64,000 nt of DNA from positions 26,691 to 90,690 of the forward strand of contig NZ_JAUSBX010000045.1 in NCBI RefSeq assembly GCF_030651835.1, given 5' to 3'. A program made the translations under genes and the position numbers. The DNA comes from Methylicorpusculum sp. Lineage in GTDB: Bacteria > Pseudomonadota > Gammaproteobacteria > Methylococcales > Methylomonadaceae. Shown in pieces: positions 1 through 11,516 of the stretch. Numbering within the stretch: position 1 is the first letter of the stretch; every line of letters begins with the position of its first letter. Below the pieces are notes generated by a model. That model was given only the letters and a program-made list of their open reading frames with translations. It did no database searches and had not been told where the DNA came from.

Positions 1-729
1 TTTTGCACCGCGGCAGAGTACGGCGCCCACTACCAGATCGGATTGAGCCGCTTGTTTTTCTAGGTTTTCATGAGTAGAAACCATAAAGTCTACTTCCGGC
101 AACATAGAAACTTTTAGCCATTGCATCCAGGCCGTATCGATGCCCGCTATGGTTACTTTAGCACCGAGACGGCAAGCTGCCTGCGCGGCATGCTGTCCGA
201 CTATACCGTCACCTACGACCAGGACAGAACCGTGTTGTTTACCAAGTACCGTTCCAAGCTGAACCCCTTTACCCAGATTAGGCTTGGCCAGATAATAAGC
301 CCCCATCAAAGTAGCCATATTGCCGGCTATTGCACTCATAGGCGCGAGTATGGGTAGCCTTCCCTCCTCGTTTTCCAGCGTTTCATAAGCTATCGCCGTT
401 ACTTTAGAATTTAATAAAGCTTCGGTTAGTGCCAGATCGACTCCGGACAAATGAAAAAAGGTAAACAACATTTGCTTATCAAAGTACTGATATTCCGATT
501 GCATCGGTTCTTTAACCTTGACAACCAGATCAACGTTCCATGCATCTTGAACAGCAACTAATTTAACGCCGTTAGATTGGTAATCTTCATTACTGAAGCC
601 GGAATCCACGCCGGCATCAAGCTCAACGAAAACCTCATGACCTTTATCAATCAACTGCTTTGCAGCTTCAGGTGTCATTGCGACACGGCCTTCTTGAACT
701 TTGATTTCTTTTGGCACACCGATTTTCAT
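1..729 (-). CDS. ald: Alanine dehydrogenase (N-terminal part, runs off the left edge)
   Basis: The product catalyses NAD-dependent interconversion of L-alanine with pyruvate and ammonia in the cytoplasm. The reading frame is open from ATG at 729 to base 1 (243 codons); the family is about 370 residues, so the C-terminal third is outside the window. The start MKIGVPKEIK, the motif VVKVKEP, FTFFHLSG and the Rossmann glycine motif VVGDGIVG are typical of the family; the related pntA transhydrogenase subunit is less likely because the N-terminus is so Ald-like. A GAGGG ribosome binding site lies 7 bases before the ATG; the ATG at 734 is followed at once by a stop and is not used. Confidence 0.9.
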   Translation of the reverse strand, partial: MKIGVPKEIKVQEGRVAMTPEAAKQLIDKGHEVFVELDAGVDSGFSNEDYQSNGVKLVAVQDAWNVDLVVKVKEPMQSEYQYFDKQMLFTFFHLSGVDLALTEALLNSKVTAIAYETLENEEGRLPILAPMSAIAGNMATLMGAYYLAKPNLGKGVQLGTVLGKQHGSVLVVGDGIVGQHAAQAACRLGAKVTIAGIDTAWMQWLKVSMLPEVDFMVSTHENLEKQAAQSDLVVGAVLCRGAK

Positions 730-904
730 TTCATTACCCTCAGTTGCTGATCATTCAACTCAAATTTTGGATCTTTACATTTCGACTTAAAAAAGGTTGG
801 AATTCATGATACAGGAATTGTGAAAATCGACCGGGACAGAATCGCCGAATGCCTTTACTGAACCTTATTTTCTCTATCATCACCTTCTTTTAAAACCGGA
901 AGGC

Positions 905-1360
905 TTATTCATTTTCATAACTGTTATAGATTTGCTGATTATTGTCTTTGTCAAAAGAAATGACCTGATAGGGATCTTTCCGCCCGCCCATTTCCATACC
1001 CGGGGTGCCCATAGGCATACCCGGCACACTGATACCGGCTATTTTCGGCTTATCCTTCAACATTTTTTCGATATCAGCGGCAGGCACATGCCCTTCAACC
1101 ACATAGCCGTCGATTACTGCCGTGTGACACGATGCCAGCTGCTTTGGCACGCCCAATTTTGCTTTCACCTCATCCATATCTTCAGTGACAATATCTTTGA
1201 CGTCGAAGTTATTCTGTTTTAAATGCTCCAGCCATTTGCCGCAACAACTGCAAGTTGGGCTACGATAAACCAAAATTTCTTTAGTCGTTTCTGCGATGGC
1301 GGATTGAAAAATAATGCTAAGCGGCATTACCAACGCTAAGAGTTTTTTATTCATTTTCAT
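905..1360 (-). CDS. DUF411 periplasmic metal-binding protein
   Basis: A 151-residue protein with a signal peptide (MKMNKKLLALVMPLSIIFQ, cleavage near SAIAET) and the DUF411 pattern: a cysteine cluster SPTCSCCGKWLEHL near residue 38, LASCHTAVIDGYVVEGHVP in the middle, and a Met/Gly-rich tail (GMPMGTPGMEMGG) that could also bind metal. DUF411 proteins are often found beside copper resistance genes, but their biochemistry is poorly defined. Copper binding is an inference from the Cys/Met content and from other copper-linked genes in this window. It is separated from ald by 175 bases and is probably transcribed alone. Confidence 0.8.
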   Translation of the reverse strand: MKMNKKLLALVMPLSIIFQSAIAETTKEILVYRSPTCSCCGKWLEHLKQNNFDVKDIVTEDMDEVKAKLGVPKQLASCHTAVIDGYVVEGHVPAADIEKMLKDKPKIAGISVPGMPMGTPGMEMGGRKDPYQVISFDKDNNQQIYNSYENE

Positions 1361-1496
1361 GATTAACCTTGTGCGGTAGAGATTGTTGATGACTTTCGGT
1401 AGGATTCTTTTAAATATCCAAGGTTCACTGGTAGAGGTATAAAAATCTCCCCGCTCTCATTAAAGCGAATTCATCCCAAACGCTGAATAACCCGAT

Positions 1497-1919
1497 TTAC
1501 GCTTGTCCATGCAAAGTGATAATAACTGTTCTGGCGCCGCCATGGTCTCTATGCTCGTTGAGATAAACCCCTTGCCAAGTACCCAATTGAAGCCTGCCGC
1601 TGCCGATAGGGAGTGTCAATTGGCAACCGATAAGAACCGTTTTAAGATGAGCCGGCATATCGTCCGACCCTTCAAGCGTATGCAGAAAATAAGGTTCGTC
1701 CTCCGGCGCAAGCTTGGAAAAATAAGCTTCCATGTCCCGCCGGACATCAGCATCGGCATTTTCATTAATGGCCAATGAAGCGGACGTATGCTGAATAAAC
1801 ACATGCAACAAACCGATGCTGATATTGCCAATTTCCGGAACAGCCGAAACAATATCCGAAGTGATCAGATGAAATCCTCGTTTTTTAGGCGGAAGTCTCA
1901 GCGTTTTTTGTAACCACAT
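1497..1919 (-). CDS. yjbQ: YjbQ/UPF0047 family protein (secondary thiamine-phosphate synthase)
   Basis: A 140-residue cytoplasmic protein, full length for the YjbQ family. The signature HTSASLAINENADADVRRDM, the segment HTLEGSDDMPAHLK and the C-terminal NEHRDHGGARTV match the family, whose conserved His/Glu residues surround a metal/phosphate site. E. coli YjbQ has a weak thiamine-phosphate synthase activity in vivo; its true role is unsettled. It lies 30 bases downstream of hemE on the same strand and may be co-transcribed with it. Confidence 0.88.
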   Translation of the reverse strand: MWLQKTLRLPPKKRGFHLITSDIVSAVPEIGNISIGLLHVFIQHTSASLAINENADADVRRDMEAYFSKLAPEDEPYFLHTLEGSDDMPAHLKTVLIGCQLTLPIGSGRLQLGTWQGVYLNEHRDHGGARTVIITLHGQA

Positions 1920-1949
1920 CAGTCAATCATTTCCTTGCACGTTAAGTGT

Positions 1950-3023
1950 CTAAACGACTGGCACATGAAAAGCAGGGCTGAATTCATGCACCGCATCAAC
2001 CATGGCTTTTACATGGTCCGGTGGAACATCGGGCAAAATGCCGTGCCCCAGATTAAACACATGACCGGAACCGGTTCCATAACCCGCCAGGATGGCTTTC
2101 ACTTTTTCTCGTATCACTTCGGGAGAAGCATACAAAGAGATGGGGTCCATATTTCCTTGCAGTGCAACCTGATTTCCGACGCGGGCACGGGCCGCATGAA
2201 TATCGGTTTGCCAATCCAAACCCAACGCGTCGTAACCGGTTTCTGCCATCTCTTCAAGCCATAAGCCGCCACCTTTGGTAAACAAAATAGTAGGGATTTT
2301 TTGACCCGCCACATCCGTATTTAAATGGGCTAAAACCTGTTTTGCGTAGTACAGCGAAAATTCTAAGTAATCTTCGGTGGTCAGCATGCCGCCCCAGGTA
2401 TCGAACAGCATGACGGCTTGAGCACCGGCAGCGATTTGGGCATTGAGGTACAGCGCCACCGACTTCGCCAGCTTATCCAGCAATTTATGAACAGTTGCCG
2501 GCTGTTCATACATAAACGTCTTAATTTTTTGAAAGCTCTTGCTGCTTCTGCCTTCGACCATGTAGGTTGCCAAAGTCCAAGGACTGCCTGAAAAACCGAT
2601 CAGCGGCACACGGCCTTGCAGCGTCGTTCTGATCAAGCGCACCGCATCAATTACATAGCGCAGTTCCTGCTCAGGATCGGGTATCGGCAACTGGTCAACG
2701 TCGGCAGCCGTCTTGATAGGACGTTCAAAAATGGGCCCCTCGCCTTCACTAAAATACAATCCCAAACCCATGGCATCCGGGACCGTCAATATATCGGAGA
2801 AAAGTATGGCTGCATCGAATTTGAAACGATCCAGAGGCTGAAGCGTCACTTCACAAGCCAACTCGGGATTGGTACACAATCCCATGAAGCTGCCTGCGCG
2901 GTCTCTGACTTGCCGGTATTCAGGCAAGTAACGCCCGGCTTGACGCATCATCCATACCGGCGTTCTGTCAACAGGTTGTCTTAATAAGGCGCGTATAAAT
3001 ATATCGTTTTGTAATAAAGTCAT
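1950..3023 (-). CDS. hemE: Uroporphyrinogen decarboxylase
   Basis: This enzyme removes four carboxyl groups from uroporphyrinogen III to give coproporphyrinogen III in heme synthesis. At 357 residues it is full length. The N-terminal signature [16 protein letters not shown] carries the substrate-binding arginines, [16 protein letters not shown] is the second family signature, and LQGNMDP and GHGILPD follow in the usual order. It lies 93 bases after damX, in the same direction as the aroKB-damX block, a common gammaproteobacterial neighbourhood. No strong Shine-Dalgarno sequence is visible before the ATG. Confidence 0.97.
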   Translation of the reverse strand: MTLLQNDIFIRALLRQPVDRTPVWMMRQAGRYLPEYRQVRDRAGSFMGLCTNPELACEVTLQPLDRFKFDAAILFSDILTVPDAMGLGLYFSEGEGPIFERPIKTAADVDQLPIPDPEQELRYVIDAVRLIRTTLQGRVPLIGFSGSPWTLATYMVEGRSSKSFQKIKTFMYEQPATVHKLLDKLAKSVALYLNAQIAAGAQAVMLFDTWGGMLTTEDYLEFSLYYAKQVLAHLNTDVAGQKIPTILFTKGGGLWLEEMAETGYDALGLDWQTDIHAARARVGNQVALQGNMDPISLYASPEVIREKVKAILAGYGTGSGHVFNLGHGILPDVPPDHVKAMVDAVHEFSPAFHVPVV

Positions 3024-3116
3024 TTAAGTAGCTATTGGCATAATAAAATCTTTATAACCTTTCAGATCAGGAGCAAGGTCTTTTGCGCTCCAGGCTGACT
3101 CGTTACAGCTTTTTGA

Positions 3117-4586
3117 TCAGGGCTCTTTTCGGGTTTCCGATTGCAAGCCGTTAAAACTGCGTACCCAGGATTGCTGAAGTTCTTTAGGTAACGTTTGAAT
3201 AGCCTTTTGCGCGGCAGCGGCGTTAGAAAATGCTCCGTAAACCACAATGAACTTTTCCTTACCGCCTATCGTTGTCCGGATATAACGTAAAGGCTGAGGT
3301 AATTGGTTATATTTCTTTACCAAGTCTTGAGCCGCCTGAAGGCTGGACAACACCATCACTTGCACGGTATGGCCGCTGGCTTGTTGTGCTTGCAACCAAG
3401 ACTTGTGATCATTGACGGGTCCGCTTTTTTGATCTGCAGGAGCCACCAGTTTATAAGGCAAAGGTTCTTTTTTCTGTTCTGCTTGGGTTTCTTTTAACAC
3501 AATAGGTTTGGGCTGTTCTGCCTGGACCCCTTCTTTATTTTCTGGCTTAAGTTCGGTTGTTTTATCCTGAAGGAAAGCCGGCTCCTCCTCAATGACAGCC
3601 CGGTCTTGCTCTAAGTACCTGCGGGAGATATCCGCCTCTGCAAATTCCTGCTCATCCTGGCTATACAACGGCTCGGGCGTGGCTGTTGTTTCGCTGGGGA
3701 CTGCGGCTTGATCAAGCTTTAAGGTATCCTCCGCTTGCTCCGTAAAAGGTAGCGAGATTGTGCTTTGGTCTTCTAATTCTGTCTCTTGCCAGACAAAATA
3801 GATCACAGCGGCAGCGATTAACAAAGCAGCAAAAAGAAAGCTGGATCGTCTGGATTTTACCCTTCTTTTTTTGTAATTTGACACATGAGGCCATTCAGCG
3901 ACAATCAAGCCGGGAATGCCGTGTGTTTCCCGATAAAGATCCGCCACCATCGTTTCGGTAATCGCCTGAAAAGGTAGAGCCGCACCGGGCTTTCCTGATA
4001 AATTCTGCAAAAACTCCATGCACTGTTTTTCAGAAAGTGGCGGTAATTCAATAAAATGACAATCCTCTACCGCATTATCCGTAGTATTTTTGACATAGAG
4101 CTCATCTTGGGTCAACGCAAAAACGATTCTTAACGCCGGATTGTCTTCAGCATAATGCGCTAAGCGGTTGATCAAACCCGGCTCTAAGCCACCTGCTTCG
4201 TCTAATATCAAAACCAGCTTTTGATGTTGTTTTTCCAAGCGATGAAGTAAAGCAGGCAAACTGAGTGATTCAGTTTTAACCGCGTTCTGACTAAGAAACT
4301 GACTTACTTGATTCTGTATAAATTCAAAAGTGAGGTGGTTGGCGCTTTTGACATAACAGCATAAACAATCGGCTGTTATTTTTTCTACCAGGCGATTCAG
4401 CAACGTTGTTTTACCGATGCCATGTGGTCCACAGACAATGATAGGCTGCACCAGATTACTGATCAGATGGATCAGTAAATCCAGTTTTTGTGAACGCTCA
4501 GTCGTTATCAGTGATTGGGTCGCTTGTTTCGATGACGCAGTCACTGATTGACCCGCTTTCGCAGTCAATACCTCATTCTCTTCCAT
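3117..4586 (-). CDS. damX: DamX-like AAA ATPase with SPOR domain
   Basis: A 489-residue inner-membrane protein. The N-terminal 230 residues form an AAA/ExeA-like ATPase (Walker A GPHGIGKT, residues 53-60; Walker B-like [10 protein letters not shown]). A membrane span follows near residues 248-267 ([18 protein letters not shown]), then an acidic, Glu/Pro-rich periplasmic linker and a C-terminal SPOR domain ([18 protein letters not shown] onward), which in this family binds denuded peptidoglycan at the septum. E. coli DamX lacks an intact ATPase site, whereas this version keeps Walker A. It overlaps aroB by 14 bases, the conserved aroK-aroB-damX order. The role in division is inferred from the family. 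Confidence 0.85.
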   Translation of the reverse strand: MEENEVLTAKAGQSVTASSKQATQSLITTERSQKLDLLIHLISNLVQPIIVCGPHGIGKTTLLNRLVEKITADCLCCYVKSANHLTFEFIQNQVSQFLSQNAVKTESLSLPALLHRLEKQHQKLVLILDEAGGLEPGLINRLAHYAEDNPALRIVFALTQDELYVKNTTDNAVEDCHFIELPPLSEKQCMEFLQNLSGKPGAALPFQAITETMVADLYRETHGIPGLIVAEWPHVSNYKKRRVKSRRSSFLFAALLIAAAVIYFVWQETELEDQSTISLPFTEQAEDTLKLDQAAVPSETTATPEPLYSQDEQEFAEADISRRYLEQDRAVIEEEPAFLQDKTTELKPENKEGVQAEQPKPIVLKETQAEQKKEPLPYKLVAPADQKSGPVNDHKSWLQAQQASGHTVQVMVLSSLQAAQDLVKKYNQLPQPLRYIRTTIGGKEKFIVVYGAFSNAAAAQKAIQTLPKELQQSWVRSFNGLQSETRKEP

Positions 4587-5655
4587 AGGATTTAAGTGTC
4601 ATTTCTAATAATTCTTTTTCAACACTAACGGGCAATGTCGCCTCGCCGATTTTTTTCAGCAAAATTAATCGCACCTTACCATCCAGATTTTTTTTATCTA
4701 CGGCCATCAGTTCGATAAACCGGTCTGAATCCATAGACTCTGGAGGAAGTACCGGAAGATTCGCCTTTTTAAACAACGCGATAATGCGGGCAAATTCGCT
4801 TTCTGTTAACCAGCCTAGTCTTTTTGATAAATCAGCAGCTTGACAGGTACCGATAGCAACGGCTTCTCCATGTAAATAATGACCGTAACCTGACCCTGTT
4901 TCTATCGCGTGGCCAAATGTGTGACCCAAATTTAATGTTGCTCTTACATCCGCTTCAAGTTCATCGGCAACAACCACTTCCGCCTTGTTCCGGCAGGAAC
5001 GCTCAATGGCAAAGGACAATGCCGGCTTATCCCTGGCCAGCAGCTTGTCAATGTTGTCTTCCAGCCACTCAAAAAAATCGGGATCTCTAATCAGCCCGTA
5101 TTTAATAACTTCGGCCAACCCGGCAGAAAGCTCTCTGTCCGGCAAGGTATCCAGTACATCGGTATCGATAATGACAGACTGCGGCTGATAAAAAGCCCCA
5201 ATCATGTTTTTGCCCAAAGGATGATTGACTCCGGTTTTCCCCCCCACGGAAGAATCGACCTGCGCCAATAACGTGGTCGGAATCTGAATAAAAACGATGC
5301 CCCGTTGATAACACGCGGCGGCAAAACCGCCCATGTCACCGATTACTCCGCCACCCAGCGCGATCAACGTAGCATTACGGCTGAATTTTTTAGTCAGCAG
5401 CTGATCAAAAATCCGGTTGAGATAGTCCAGCGTTTTATATTGCTCGCCATCAGGAAGAACTACCGTCTCGACCGAGTAGCCCCCCAGATGATTTATTAGT
5501 GTCGCAAGATAAAGCGGCGCCACGGTTTCATTGGTAAGAACCAGCACTTGTTGAGCCCGGATATGTTTGCGAACCAAATCAGCTTGATTTAACAAACCTG
5601 CTTCGATATAAATGGGGTAGCTCCGGTCACCCAAGTCAACCTGTAATGTATTCAT
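4573..5655 (-). CDS. aroB: 3-dehydroquinate synthase
   Basis: Converts DAHP to 3-dehydroquinate, the second step of the shikimate pathway, using NAD and a divalent metal. It is 360 residues, full length. The NAD-binding loop [19 protein letters not shown] and the metal ligands in [11 protein letters not shown] (Glu), [11 protein letters not shown] (His) and [10 protein letters not shown] (His) are all present. Its start overlaps the aroK stop and its end overlaps the start of damX, so the three are translationally coupled. Confidence 0.97.
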   Translation of the reverse strand: MNTLQVDLGDRSYPIYIEAGLLNQADLVRKHIRAQQVLVLTNETVAPLYLATLINHLGGYSVETVVLPDGEQYKTLDYLNRIFDQLLTKKFSRNATLIALGGGVIGDMGGFAAACYQRGIVFIQIPTTLLAQVDSSVGGKTGVNHPLGKNMIGAFYQPQSVIIDTDVLDTLPDRELSAGLAEVIKYGLIRDPDFFEWLEDNIDKLLARDKPALSFAIERSCRNKAEVVVADELEADVRATLNLGHTFGHAIETGSGYGHYLHGEAVAIGTCQAADLSKRLGWLTESEFARIIALFKKANLPVLPPESMDSDRFIELMAVDKKNLDGKVRLILLKKIGEATLPVSVEKELLEMTLKSYGRE

Positions 5656-6173
5656 TTCAATGATTCGTATTTATCGAGGATATGCTTGACTACGGTTTTA
5701 CTGGACATTATACCGGTATTCACCTGAGTGTCAGCACAGCTGAGATACAACGGCTCTCGCAGTTCATATAATTTTTCCAAACGTTCTCTGGGATTTTCGG
5801 TTTGCAAAAGCGGGCGGTGATTATCGCGACGGGTTCGCTCCAGGATTCTTTCTATCGAGCACTGTAAATAAACAACAAAGCCGTTCGACTGCAGACGTTT
5901 ACGATTTTCCTCACGTAAAATAGCGCCCCCTCCCGTCGCCAGAACAATTCCCTTAAGATCGGTTAACTGATGGATCATCTTTTCTTCACGATCCCGGAAA
6001 CCTTCCTCGCCCTCAAATTCAAATATTGTCGGAATATCAACACCTGTCGCCTCTTCAATCGCTTTGTCGCTATCGTAGAAAGGAAACTTTAACGCTCTGG
6101 CTAACTGCCTGCCAATTGTCGTTTTACCCGCTCCCATTAGGCCGATTAAATATATATTTTCTGATTTCGCCAT
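5652..6173 (-). CDS. aroK: Shikimate kinase
   Basis: Phosphorylates shikimate with ATP in the chorismate pathway. The chosen start gives 173 residues ([19 protein letters not shown]), the usual length. Walker [10 protein letters not shown], the substrate-binding Asp in YDSD, GFRDRE, the GGGA loop (LATGGGAI) and the lid arginine in NHRPLL are visible. An in-frame ATG at 6212 is rejected because it lies inside the pilQ terminator hairpin; an ATG at 6197 is possible but lacks a ribosome binding site. It is the first gene of aroK-aroB-damX. Confidence 0.95.
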   Translation of the reverse strand: MAKSENIYLIGLMGAGKTTIGRQLARALKFPFYDSDKAIEEATGVDIPTIFEFEGEEGFRDREEKMIHQLTDLKGIVLATGGGAILREENRKRLQSNGFVVYLQCSIERILERTRRDNHRPLLQTENPRERLEKLYELREPLYLSCADTQVNTGIMSSKTVVKHILDKYESLK

Positions 6174-6198
6174 GAAGTGAGTCGATTTTTTCGGCATT

Positions 6199-6225
6199 AA
6201 AAAAGGGGGCATTATGCCCCCTTTT
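6199..6225 (-). terminator. Intrinsic terminator after pilQ
   Basis: On the minus strand the sequence reads AAAAGGGGGCAT, a very short loop, ATGCCCCC and then six T residues: a perfect G/C-rich stem with a U-tail 20 bases after the pilQ stop. It should end the pilMNOPQ transcript and separate it from aroK, although pil and aro genes are contiguous in many gammaproteobacteria. Confidence 0.85.
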
Positions 6226-6243
6226 GGCTATTAGTAGAAGCAA

Positions 6244-8541
6244 TCAGTTATTAGCGGTATTGGTCTGTACAATTTTAGGCGTTACAAATATCAACAACTC
6301 GGATTTGTCATCCTGTGTGACTGTTTTCTTGAACAAAAAACCGATGCCGGGCAAATCTGCGAAGAAAGGTATTTTATTGACATTATTTCTTTGCGTACCT
6401 TCAAAAACACCCCCTAATACGACTGTTTCGCCATCCATCACATTAACATTGGTTTCAATTCCACGTTTAATGATGGGCGGTTGACCTTCTGTGCCGATTG
6501 CTCTGGCAAAATTGGGTTCGTCTTTGGTAATGGTCAACGCCATCAGAATGCTTCCATTTGGCGTAATTTGCGGCATCACAGCCAATTCCAACAGGGCTTC
6601 TTTAAAGCTGATGTTTGCCCCCTGGTTCGCACTGGACGCCTGGAAAGGTACTTCTTGGCCTAAACTGATCTTAGCTTCGCAGCGATCCGATGTCATGACT
6701 CTGGGGTTGGATAGAATCTCACCACGCCCCTCATCCTGCAAAGCGGACAATTCCAGATTGAGCACATAATCAGCCCCTCTCGCCAACGTCATGCCCAAAG
6801 CCCCGTAAGGATTGGTCGCACTCAAATCTACCAGCATTTCACTGATTTGTTGGGCGCCACTGATATCTGACTGGGTATTCCTACCACCAACACCATAGTC
6901 CGAACCACCTATTGAACCTTGCTTAGCCACGCCAAACCTAACACCCAGATCACGCGCAAAGGTATTATCGGCAATCACAATACGTGATTCGATCATGACT
7001 TGTTTGACCGGCACGTCCAGTTCGCGAATGAGTTTTTTAATTTCAATTATCCGGGCCGCCGTCTCCCGGACAATCAACGTATTCGTTCTGCCATCAACGA
7101 CGACTGTACCTCTAGGCGACATCAAGGAAAATTTATCATCCTGAGCACCGGCTCGCCCCTGATTGCCTTGTCCTCCTTGCCCACCTTGAGCAGATAGTCC
7201 ACCCTGCATTTGATTTCCTGCTTGCCCTTGCCCGCCACCTTGCTGACCCATCGTCGTGGAAGCACTGGTCACTCCGCAAACACCCAATGAACCGGCATTG
7301 CGTCCATAGAGTAAGTTGCTCAGATTTTCAGCTCGCGCATAGTTGATTTTAATGTACTCCGTTTGCAAGGGCTCCAGTTGCTCAACCACTCGCTCGGTTT
7401 CGCGTTGTTTTTCCTTGTAATCCTTGATTTTACCCACTGGCGCGATCAGCGTTACATTGCCGGATTGGTATTTTTCCAGGCCCTTGGTCATCATGATAAA
7501 GGCCAAGGCTTCATCCCAGGGCACATCATCCAGTTTTAACGTTACCATACCGACCACATCATCACCCGCCACCACATTCTGACCGGTAAATTCGGCCAGC
7601 AAGGTAATCACACTGCGAATATCGATATCCTGAAAGTTCAATGACAAACGATCGCCGACAAAGCGGTCTTTTTGACTGTCCTTGACATCTTTTTCGGCCT
7701 GAGTCAACGGTCTGAATTCGACCGTCAGCAAACCCTCGGATTGAAATAATGAGTACTCGTAAAGTGGATTTTGTAATTCCACCGTCATGGTGGTTTCCTG
7801 AGGCGAGTAAACCGTGTCTATGTATTTGACCGGCGTAGCAAACTCGGATACATCCAAACGCCTGGACAAATTAGACGGCAACGTGGTATTGACAAAACTT
7901 AACACGACCTTACCCCCTATTTCCTTGGTGTTCACCATCGTATTGGGCTTGTTTAAAGACACGAGTATCCGGCCCTCGCCTCTGTCCCCGCGCCTGAAAT
8001 CAACGCCTTTGATATCCTGTTCCGGCATTAACTCGGCCACAATTGATTTACGATCTGTGCCCGTCACTGCTGGAAGAAATGAAGTCTGCGGCATGACAGG
8101 AGCTGATACTTCTGCAGCCTGATTTAACGTGAGAAAAAAAAGATTTCCTTCGACCCTTGTTTCATAAGGGACTGAAGACAACAGGTTGACAATAACGCGA
8201 ACTCTACCCCCCGATTCGGCGACATAGACACTGTCCGCTGCGCCCTGATTGATGGGAAATTTCTTTTGTGTCAGCGCACTTTTTACACCGCTAAAGTCGA
8301 GGGCAATACGCGCAGGGTTTTCGGTATGAAAAACACGAGGCTCAATGACCGGACCATCCATTTCAAGCTGCAACTGCAAGGCGCCCCCCGCACTTTTGGT
8401 AAAGTCCAGCGATTTGATTTGACGCGGTTCGGCCAAACTGCCGGCAGAATACCCAAGTATCAATAGTGTACTTAATAAAAGTGTGCTCCATGAGAGCTGA
8501 GAAAATATTTTCACTGTAATACCGTTATTCATAGTAGTCAT
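6244..8541 (-). CDS. pilQ: Type IV pilus secretin PilQ
   Basis: Outer-membrane channel through which the type IV pilus passes. From the ATG at 8541 (preceded by GGGG and clear of pilP) it has 765 residues; earlier in-frame ATGs would overlap pilP. Order of domains: signal peptide (LLLSTLLILGYSAGSLAEP), two AMIN domains binding peptidoglycan, secretin N0 (LSLNFQDIDIRSVITLLAEF), N1/NolW (EYIKINYARAENLSNLL), and the secretin core with VMDGETVVLGGVFEG. An unusual Gly/Gln-rich stretch of about 35 residues (GQQGGGQGQAG and onward) interrupts the N1 region near residue 440. Confidence 0.96.
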   Translation of the reverse strand: MTTMNNGITVKIFSQLSWSTLLLSTLLILGYSAGSLAEPRQIKSLDFTKSAGGALQLQLEMDGPVIEPRVFHTENPARIALDFSGVKSALTQKKFPINQGAADSVYVAESGGRVRVIVNLLSSVPYETRVEGNLFFLTLNQAAEVSAPVMPQTSFLPAVTGTDRKSIVAELMPEQDIKGVDFRRGDRGEGRILVSLNKPNTMVNTKEIGGKVVLSFVNTTLPSNLSRRLDVSEFATPVKYIDTVYSPQETTMTVELQNPLYEYSLFQSEGLLTVEFRPLTQAEKDVKDSQKDRFVGDRLSLNFQDIDIRSVITLLAEFTGQNVVAGDDVVGMVTLKLDDVPWDEALAFIMMTKGLEKYQSGNVTLIAPVGKIKDYKEKQRETERVVEQLEPLQTEYIKINYARAENLSNLLYGRNAGSLGVCGVTSASTTMGQQGGGQGQAGNQMQGGLSAQGGQGGQGNQGRAGAQDDKFSLMSPRGTVVVDGRTNTLIVRETAARIIEIKKLIRELDVPVKQVMIESRIVIADNTFARDLGVRFGVAKQGSIGGSDYGVGGRNTQSDISGAQQISEMLVDLSATNPYGALGMTLARGADYVLNLELSALQDEGRGEILSNPRVMTSDRCEAKISLGQEVPFQASSANQGANISFKEALLELAVMPQITPNGSILMALTITKDEPNFARAIGTEGQPPIIKRGIETNVNVMDGETVVLGGVFEGTQRNNVNKIPFFADLPGIGFLFKKTVTQDDKSELLIFVTPKIVQTNTANN

Positions 8542-8558
8542 TGTGTTATTCCCCAACA

Positions 8559-9107
8559 TCATTCCGCTAAAGCCAGTGAAGTTTGCTGCTCTCGCCATGT
8601 GCCGGGCTTGTCAGCCACTATCTCCATCAATTCGATTTTATCTTCGACGATTCGGATAATTTTCCCGTGATTTTTTCCCAAGTAATTACCTACCTGCACT
8701 CTATGGACTGTCTTATCCACAGCCTTGATCAGCGCCCAAATACCGTCCTTTTTGACGGTACCCACCATACGCAAGGAGTCCAGCGGGTAAGCTTCCAGCT
8801 CTTCTTTACGCCTTGTATTATCAGGCTTTACGCCTAATCCCACAGAGGCTCCGGCAGCTTCGGCCAGATCAATTTTTTCATTGGGTTTAAAAGGATCCCT
8901 TAGACCATTGGGTTTAAACAAAAAAGGCTCAACCAATTTTATTTCGGGCAAGGGCTCAATTTGTGTTTTGGGACGCGCCTTAATCTCGGCCACAAAACCT
9001 CTAAGGTCGGATGGATCTTTATCCGCACACCCAATTAATCCGCTTGATCCTAGCATGATCAACACGATGGACAGATAATTTGGTTTTTTTCTCGGCAACG
9101 GCTTCAT
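8559..9107 (-). CDS. pilP: Type IV pilus assembly lipoprotein PilP
   Basis: A 182-residue inner-membrane lipoprotein that links the PilNO complex to PilQ in the periplasm. The lipobox is SSGLIGC with cysteine near residue 27. The PilQ-binding linker (FKPNGLRDPFKP) and the C-terminal beta-sandwich with ALIKAVDKTVHRVQVGNYLG are typical, and the length is the family norm. It overlaps pilO by 4 bases and sits 17 bases upstream of pilQ. Confidence 0.95.
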   Translation of the reverse strand: MKPLPRKKPNYLSIVLIMLGSSGLIGCADKDPSDLRGFVAEIKARPKTQIEPLPEIKLVEPFLFKPNGLRDPFKPNEKIDLAEAAGASVGLGVKPDNTRRKEELEAYPLDSLRMVGTVKKDGIWALIKAVDKTVHRVQVGNYLGKNHGKIIRIVEDKIELMEIVADKPGTWREQQTSLALAE

Positions 9108-9739
9108 TTTTTGATCCTTTTAGCAGCTGCCTTCTGTCCGGTACCAGGAGCACCAGAATCATTTTCGCTACCCTCATTATAGGTTTTAACCGTTGTGTTC
9201 ATGACCATATTATCGCTCTTGGCCATAGGCGAAATCTTGACGTTGTGGACAGTAACGATACGAGGTAATGAAGATAAGCCGCTCACGAACAAACCCAGTT
9301 CTTCATATTTCCCGACAACCTGAATATCTATGGGCAATTCATAATAAAAATCCCTTTTAATAGGCTGACTTGGCTTGAACAAGCGGAATTCCAAGCCACT
9401 GGCCAATCCGGTTTGCGAAATATCGACTAACAAACTGGCCACCTCAGCCTTGGTGGGCATTTGTCTGATCATTTCTTCGAGTAGGGACTCAATCTGTTGA
9501 AGCTGGTCTTTATAATCCTGCAAGTTAACCGCTTTTTTTTGCTTTATTTCAAAGTTACTTTTCAACTCAATTTCACTTTTTTCCAAAGCCGCCAATTGAT
9601 CCATTTGATCTACCGTATCGTAGTAGTAGCCAGCTGCTGCTGCCGATATACACACGATCAGGATGGCGATAACTTTAACAGGTAAAGGCCAAACTCCGGC
9701 CTCGTTGATATCCCAATTAACTTCCGATAAATTCATCAT
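9104..9739 (-). CDS. pilO: Type IV pilus inner-membrane protein PilO
   Basis: A 211-residue bitopic protein with one membrane span (PLPVKVIAILIVCISAAAAG, about residues 18-40), a coiled coil rich in Glu/Lys/Gln, and a C-terminal ferredoxin-like periplasmic domain containing YYELPIDIQVVGKYEELG. It forms the alignment complex with PilN and PilP. Stop and start codons overlap those of its neighbours on both sides, showing tight coupling. Confidence 0.95.
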   Translation of the reverse strand: MMNLSEVNWDINEAGVWPLPVKVIAILIVCISAAAAGYYYDTVDQMDQLAALEKSEIELKSNFEIKQKKAVNLQDYKDQLQQIESLLEEMIRQMPTKAEVASLLVDISQTGLASGLEFRLFKPSQPIKRDFYYELPIDIQVVGKYEELGLFVSGLSSLPRIVTVHNVKISPMAKSDNMVMNTTVKTYNEGSENDSGAPGTGQKAAAKRIKK

Positions 9740-10304
9740 TTATTACCATTGGGTTGGACGGGCTTAGCGCCTAGCTTGGCAACCAAAACAAAATCACTCA
9801 GTTGTTCAACTTTGGTTTTATCTTTAGCCTGGATAATTTGTAGATTGGGACTATGCATCCAGCTTGACGCATCAATTGAACGCATAAATGCGGAGACCCT
9901 GGCATTTGATTCCGCTTTGCCGTTAAAAGTAAGCCTGTCATCGGTCTGGGTAAAACTGGTCAGATACACGCCGTCTGGTGCTGTTTTAGCCAGTTCATCA
10001 AATAGCCTGACAATTAATGGGCGGCTGCCCTGTAATTTTTGTATGACATCAATCTTGGTCAACAACTGCTTCTTTTTCTCTTCGATAACCTTGATCTCTT
10101 GAATCTTCTTTTCAACAATCGCTATTTCGCTTTTTAAATATTGGTTCCTGCTTTCCTGGTAGGCTTTGGCGTCTTCATAGTACATATGAATCGCGAGCTG
10201 GATCAGGACCGTTATAAATAGCGCAATCAATCCTGCGATAAAAAAATCTTTCTGCTTTTGTTTTTTCTGCTCTGCGCGCCAAGGTAGTAAATTAATACGA
10301 GCCA

Positions 10305-10305
<1 letters not shown>
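9736..10305 (-). CDS. pilN: Type IV pilus inner-membrane protein PilN
   Basis: A 189-residue bitopic protein whose cytoplasmic tail MARINLLPWR is the conserved PilM-binding motif. A span follows (FFIAGLIALFITVLIQLAIH), then a coiled coil and a periplasmic domain with DGVYLTSFTQTDDRLTFNG. It partners PilO and recruits PilM. The start overlaps the pilM stop. Confidence 0.96.
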
Positions 10306-11384
<1,079 letters not shown>

Positions 11385-11516
11385 CTAAATTGTTAGAAAG
11401 ATTGTTAAAAGACACCGCATTGCCTTCTTGGTTAAGTAGATCGCAGAAATAAATAATGCCCAAAGTATAGTAGCCTTTTAAAATTCATCATAAAAAAACT
11501 AATAAATTTCAGTAAA

